A stretch of 15,925 nucleotides of DNA, taken from positions 2,990-18,914 of the forward strand of contig DGEZ01000055.1 in NCBI GenBank assembly GCA_002391425.1. The letters run 5' to 3'. This DNA comes from Micrococcales bacterium UBA3913. Lineage in GTDB: Bacteria; Actinomycetota; Actinomycetes; Actinomycetales; Microbacteriaceae. Positions within the stretch are counted from its first letter, which is position 1, and every line of letters starts with the position of its first letter. The notes beneath the pieces were generated by a model, which made no database searches, had not been told where the DNA came from, and was given only the letters and a program-made list of their open reading frames with translations. Shown piece after piece: positions 14,125-15,925 of this stretch. A program made the translations under genes and the position numbers.

Positions 14125-14967
14125 ATGGCTGTGGATGATCCGGAGAACTCCCAGACGCGACCGATCGCGGTGCAGCACAAGGCGAGTCAGCTCAGGGCCC
14201 AGGCGGCGCAGGCGGACAAGCAGCGGCGCTGGGTGCTGTGGGGCGGTTCGGCTGCCCTCGTATTGCTGGTCATCGTGGCGTTTGTTGTCTCCCTGGTTCA
14301 GGGGGCTGGCGATGCGGGCAAGGTTCCCGCGAATATTTCTGGTGGCGAGTTTATGGTCGGCTCCAGCGCCGTGCTGTCCAGCGATGCCGTGGCCGAAGAG
14401 TCGACGGTGGACATCCGCATGGTGTTCGACTTTGACTGTGCAAACTGCGCGAGTTTCTTTGTCGCTAATGGGGAGAATATCCGCGGGTGGTCGTCGTCCG
14501 GGAAGGTGACGGTTGAGCTTGAGCCGGTGGCGTTCTCGGCGTCGTCGTATTCGTATACGGCCACTAATGCGGCTGCGTGCGTGGCGAACTATTCGCCCGA
14601 TTCTTTCCTCGCCTTCACCCTGGCCATGATGGAGCCGTCCAATGATGGGACGTTGACCAAGGATGAGGCGCAGATCTCCCAGATTGCGACAGAGACCATC
14701 GGGGTGACGAGTTCGGCATTGAATTCGTGTATTCAGGATGGCACATACAAGAACTGGGCGGTGCAGACTGCCGACGATTTCCGTGAGGGGCGCAGTGATG
14801 CCGTCGCCGCGGGCGAGGACGTGCTTCCCGAGGTGTTCGTCAACGGTGAGCAGTTCACGGGCACGACGAATGATCCGATCGCGTTCTCGTCTTTCGTCTT
14901 CGTGACAGAGACACAGGCACCGTCGGAATCCGTGTCGGTTTCTTCTTCCCCGTCGGCTTCGGAGTAG
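14125..14967 (+). CDS. Membrane-anchored DsbA-like thiol oxidoreductase
   Basis: This 280-residue protein has a cytoplasmic N-terminus (1-35), one transmembrane helix (about 36-58) and an extracytoplasmic thioredoxin-fold domain of the DsbA/thioredoxin_4 type. The redox motif is CANC (Cys105, Cys108) in FDFDCANCASFF, unusual beside the common CPxC. The cis-proline loop is VLPEVFVNG with Pro235. Two further cysteines (Cys152, Cys202) could form a structural disulfide. Such proteins form or handle disulfides in exported proteins. The C-terminus is a Ser-rich tail ending SPSASE, identical to the lipoprotein at 6681-7154. ATG 14125 is chosen because GGAGG lies four bases before it and it begins a typical cytoplasmic tail; the frame is open back to 14050. 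It stands alone, divergent from msiK. Confidence 0.85.
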   Translation: MAVDDPENSQTRPIAVQHKASQLRAQAAQADKQRRWVLWGGSAALVLLVIVAFVVSLVQGAGDAGKVPANISGGEFMVGSSAVLSSDAVAEESTVDIRMVFDFDCANCASFFVANGENIRGWSSSGKVTVELEPVAFSASSYSYTATNAAACVANYSPDSFLAFTLAMMEPSNDGTLTKDEAQISQIATETIGVTSSALNSCIQDGTYKNWAVQTADDFREGRSDAVAAGEDVLPEVFVNGEQFTGTTNDPIAFSSFVFVTETQAPSESVSVSSSPSASE

Positions 14968-15010
14968 GGGAATTCGGGTCTGGCGCGGTGGCGGACCCTC
15001 TCAGCTGTCA

Positions 15011-15019
15011 TGGTAGTTT
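15011..15019 (+). promoter_or_regulatory. Possible extended -10 promoter of tRNA-Thr
   Basis: TGGTAGTTT fits TG-N-TANNNT (hexamer 15014-15019) and ends 11 bases before the tRNA, giving a 5' leader of only a few bases. No convincing -35 is visible in the preceding 30 bases, which lie just after the DsbA-like stop. Confidence 0.35.
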
Positions 15020-15030
15020 TGTCCTTCGGT

Positions 15031-15104
15031 GCCCCGTTAGCTCAGTTGGCCAGAGCATCGCTCTTGTAAAGCGAGGGTCGTCAGTTCGAATCTGACACGG
15101 GGCT
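15031..15104 (+). tRNA. tRNA-Thr (anticodon TGT)
   Basis: A full cloverleaf can be folded. The acceptor stem is GCCCCGT (15031-15037) with ACGGGGC (15097-15103), and the discriminator is T15104. The D stem is GCTC/GAGC. The anticodon stem TCGCT/AGCGA encloses the loop CTTGTAA, giving anticodon TGT, which reads ACA and ACG codons. The T stem is GTCAG/CTGAC with loop TTCGAAT. The 3' CCA is not encoded. The gene is followed immediately by a duplicated 66-bp unit. Confidence 0.96.
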
Positions 15105-15169
15105 CGCCTGCTCAGGCAACGCGAAGCGTTGCGCGCGAGCCCCCGTTTTCATCTGGGATGGAAACGGTT
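15104..15169 (+). repeat. 66-bp direct repeat, copy 1
   Basis: Identical base for base to 15175-15240; the copies are separated by TTATG. Each unit contains a 7-bp hairpin GCAACGC-GAA-GCGTTGC (copy 1 at 15116-15132), a GCGAGCCCCC stretch, and an 11-bp hairpin near the end. The unit starts at the last base of tRNA-Thr. In copy 1 the tRNA 3' strand plus CTCGC (15097-15107) can pair with 15135-15146, with one bulged C, closing a large compound hairpin. Confidence 0.95.
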
Positions 15170-15171
15170 TT
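15143..15171 (+). terminator. Rho-independent-like terminator after tRNA-Thr
   Basis: CCGTTTTCATC (15143-15153), a TGG loop, and GATGGAAACGG (15157-15167) form an 11-bp stem with one G-U pair, followed directly by TTTT (15168-15171). It lies about 40 bases after the tRNA and is the likely transcript end. Confidence 0.7.
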
Positions 15172-15174
15172 ATG

Positions 15175-15240
15175 TCGCCTGCTCAGGCAACGCGAAGCGT
15201 TGCGCGCGAGCCCCCGTTTTCATCTGGGATGGAAACGGTT
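15175..15240 (+). repeat. 66-bp direct repeat, copy 2
   Basis: An exact second copy of 15104-15169. Its terminator-like stem is at 15214-15238 but only TT follows before AGGGG, so termination may be weaker. It cannot form the outer stem with the tRNA because the GGGGC before copy 1 is replaced by TTATG. It ends five bases before the end of the convergent msrB and may also limit antisense transcription into msrB. Confidence 0.95.
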
Positions 15241-15245
15241 AGGGG

Positions 15246-15647
15246 TTAGTCTTCCTCGTCAAAGGTGAGCGCGACGGAGTTCATGCAGTACCGATTCCCG
15301 GTGGGGGTTTGGGGGGCGTCGTCGAAGACGTGTCCGAGGTGTGACCCGCAGTTTGCGCAGAGGACCTCGGTTCTGACCATCCCGTAGCTGTCGTCGCGCC
15401 GCAGGTGTACGGCTGTGCTGTCGTAGGGCGAGTAGAAGCTGGGCCATCCGCAGTGCGAGTCGAACTTGGTGCCGCTGACGAACAGCTCGTTGCCGCACGC
15501 GGCACACGTGTAGATGCCGGCGCGCTCTTCATCGAGCAGCTCGCCCGTCCAGGGGCGCTCGGTCGCCGCCTGTCGGAGCACCGCATACTGCTCGGGACCG
15601 AGCTCCTTGCGCCACTCCTCTTCGGACTTCTCCACCTCGTAGGCCAT
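15246..15647 (-). CDS. msrB: Peptide-methionine (R)-S-oxide reductase
   Basis: This 133-residue enzyme reduces the R form of methionine sulfoxide in proteins, repairing oxidative damage with thioredoxin. The structural zinc site is formed by Cys48/Cys51 (CAACGNELF) and Cys97/Cys100 (CANCGSHLGHVF). The catalytic cysteine is Cys121 in NRYCMNSVAL. Cys66 in SHCGWPSFYSPY is in the place of the resolving cysteine of many MsrB proteins. The length is that of a single-domain MsrB, and no MsrA domain is fused. The ATG at 15647 gives the usual MsrB N-terminus (EEEWRKELGPEQYAVLRQ). No ribosome-binding site is visible; TACGCT lies six bases upstream, which suggests a leaderless mRNA. Confidence 0.96.
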   Translation of the reverse strand: MAYEVEKSEEEWRKELGPEQYAVLRQAATERPWTGELLDEERAGIYTCAACGNELFVSGTKFDSHCGWPSFYSPYDSTAVHLRRDDSYGMVRTEVLCANCGSHLGHVFDDAPQTPTGNRYCMNSVALTFDEED

Positions 15648-15653
15648 GCGTCA

Positions 15654-15659
15654 AGCGTA
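15654..15659 (-). promoter_or_regulatory. Predicted -10 box for a leaderless msrB mRNA
   Basis: Read on the minus strand, TACGCT is followed by six bases and then the msrB ATG. It fits TANNNT only loosely, and no -35 is visible in the GC-rich sequence upstream. Confidence 0.35.
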
Positions 15660-15695
15660 CGCGCGATCCGATTGCCGGGGCGCGGGCGGGCGCCT

Positions 15696-15721
15696 CGCGG
15701 CGTCACAATCCGGACGCCGCG
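15696..15721. promoter_or_regulatory. 9-bp inverted repeat between divergent msrB and DUF2332 gene
   Basis: CGCGGCGTC (15696-15704) and GACGCCGCG (15713-15721) are exact reverse complements around eight bases. The site lies 48 bases upstream of the msrB start and 23 bases upstream of the DUF2332 start. It could be an operator or simply chance in very GC-rich DNA. Confidence 0.3.
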
Positions 15722-15744
15722 GCGCGGCCGGGGAGAATGGGCGG

Positions 15745-15925
15745 ATGACGGAGGCGGAGGTGCGCGCGCGGTATGCCCGCTTCGCCCGCGAGGAGGCCCC
15801 CGGCCGCAGCACGCTCTACGCGCACTGGGCCGCGGGCGTCGCGGGGGGGCCCCCGCTCGCCCCCCCGTCTGCCCCCCCCGCCCCCCCGCCCCGCGCGCCC
15901 CCCCGCCCCACCCGCCCCCCCCCCC
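15745..15925 (+). CDS. DUF2332 family protein (5' end only)
   Basis: The first 33 codons read as the start of an actinobacterial DUF2332 protein: after MTEAE comes VRARYARFAREEAPGRSTLY, then AHWAAGVA. The family's function is not known to me. A GGGAG lies nine bases before the ATG. From about 15843 the bases become long C and G runs and the translation turns into Pro/Ala/Arg low complexity, where the family would be expected to continue with an Asp-Pro-containing helix. The last ~80 bases are therefore probably not true sequence. The gene runs off the right edge. Confidence 0.55.
   Translation, partial: MTEAEVRARYARFAREEAPGRSTLYAHWAAGVAGGPPLAPPSAPPAPPPRAPPRPTRPPP
15841..15925. other. C/G homopolymer tail, probable low-quality sequence end
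   Basis: The last 85 bases consist almost wholly of C and G, with repeated runs of seven or more C. Nothing else in the window has this composition. It interrupts a recognisable coding region and coincides with the end of the sequence, which points to basecalling or assembly error. Confidence 0.75.

Noticed and set aside
15104..15240. Two identical repeats suggesting a CRISPR array or attachment sites
   Set aside because: Only two units with a five-base spacer, hairpins and a T run; no cas gene or integrase. They fit duplicated terminator-like elements.

Overview
The window reads as a chromosomal segment of a high-GC Gram-positive bacterium (Actinobacteria), most likely in or near the Actinomycetaceae. 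The evidence is the gene set itself: an MshA-type glycosyltransferase followed by phosphoglycerate mutase and a SenX3-RegX3 pair, CarD followed by a fused IspDF and CysS, a nitrobindin-like protein beside a YgfZ protein, and an MsiK-type sugar ATPase. GTG starts are frequent. The genus is inference; no rRNA is present. Apart from the last ~85 bases, the sequence looks like ordinary core genome: no transposase, integrase, phage gene, CRISPR array, toxin module or defence locus was found.

Layout. (1) 1-65: on the minus strand, the first codons of a gene resembling a GlnR-type winged-helix response regulator. (2) 190-3915: a rightward block with a 37-residue membrane peptide, a nitrobindin/FABP-like protein, YgfZ, an MshA-like glycosyltransferase and phosphoglycerate mutase, closed by a perfect 16-bp hairpin. 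(3) 4015-6628: phoU (minus) divergent from senX3-regX3 (plus), the phosphate-sensing module, with a perfect dyad and a PHO-box-like repeat between them. (4) 6681-7154: a small lipoprotein gene on the minus strand. (5) 7340-11458: carD, ispDF, cysS and rlmB, all rightward: RNA polymerase control, isoprenoid precursor synthesis, tRNA charging and rRNA methylation. (6) 11538-13937: msiK and a DUF4032 kinase-like gene on the minus strand, probably one transcript. (7) 14125-14967: a membrane-anchored DsbA-like thioredoxin-fold protein. (8) 15031-15240: tRNA-Thr(UGU) followed by two perfect copies of a 66-bp terminator-like unit. (9) 15246-15647: msrB (minus). (10) 15745-end: the start of a DUF2332 gene that dissolves into C/G homopolymers, probably a low-quality contig end.

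How the genes work together. SenX3-RegX3 and PhoU form a phosphate-response module. MsiK normally energises several sugar importers encoded elsewhere. The DsbA-like protein, MsrB and perhaps MshA point to thiol and redox maintenance. No new multi-gene system is evident. The most useful non-obvious signals are five genes whose start codon lies 6-7 bases after a TANNNT box (predicted leaderless mRNAs), the duplicated terminator unit whose first copy can pair with the tRNA acceptor strand, an identical C-terminal SPSASE tail on two unrelated exported proteins, and a nitrobindin-like protein with Met where the haem-ligating His is expected.
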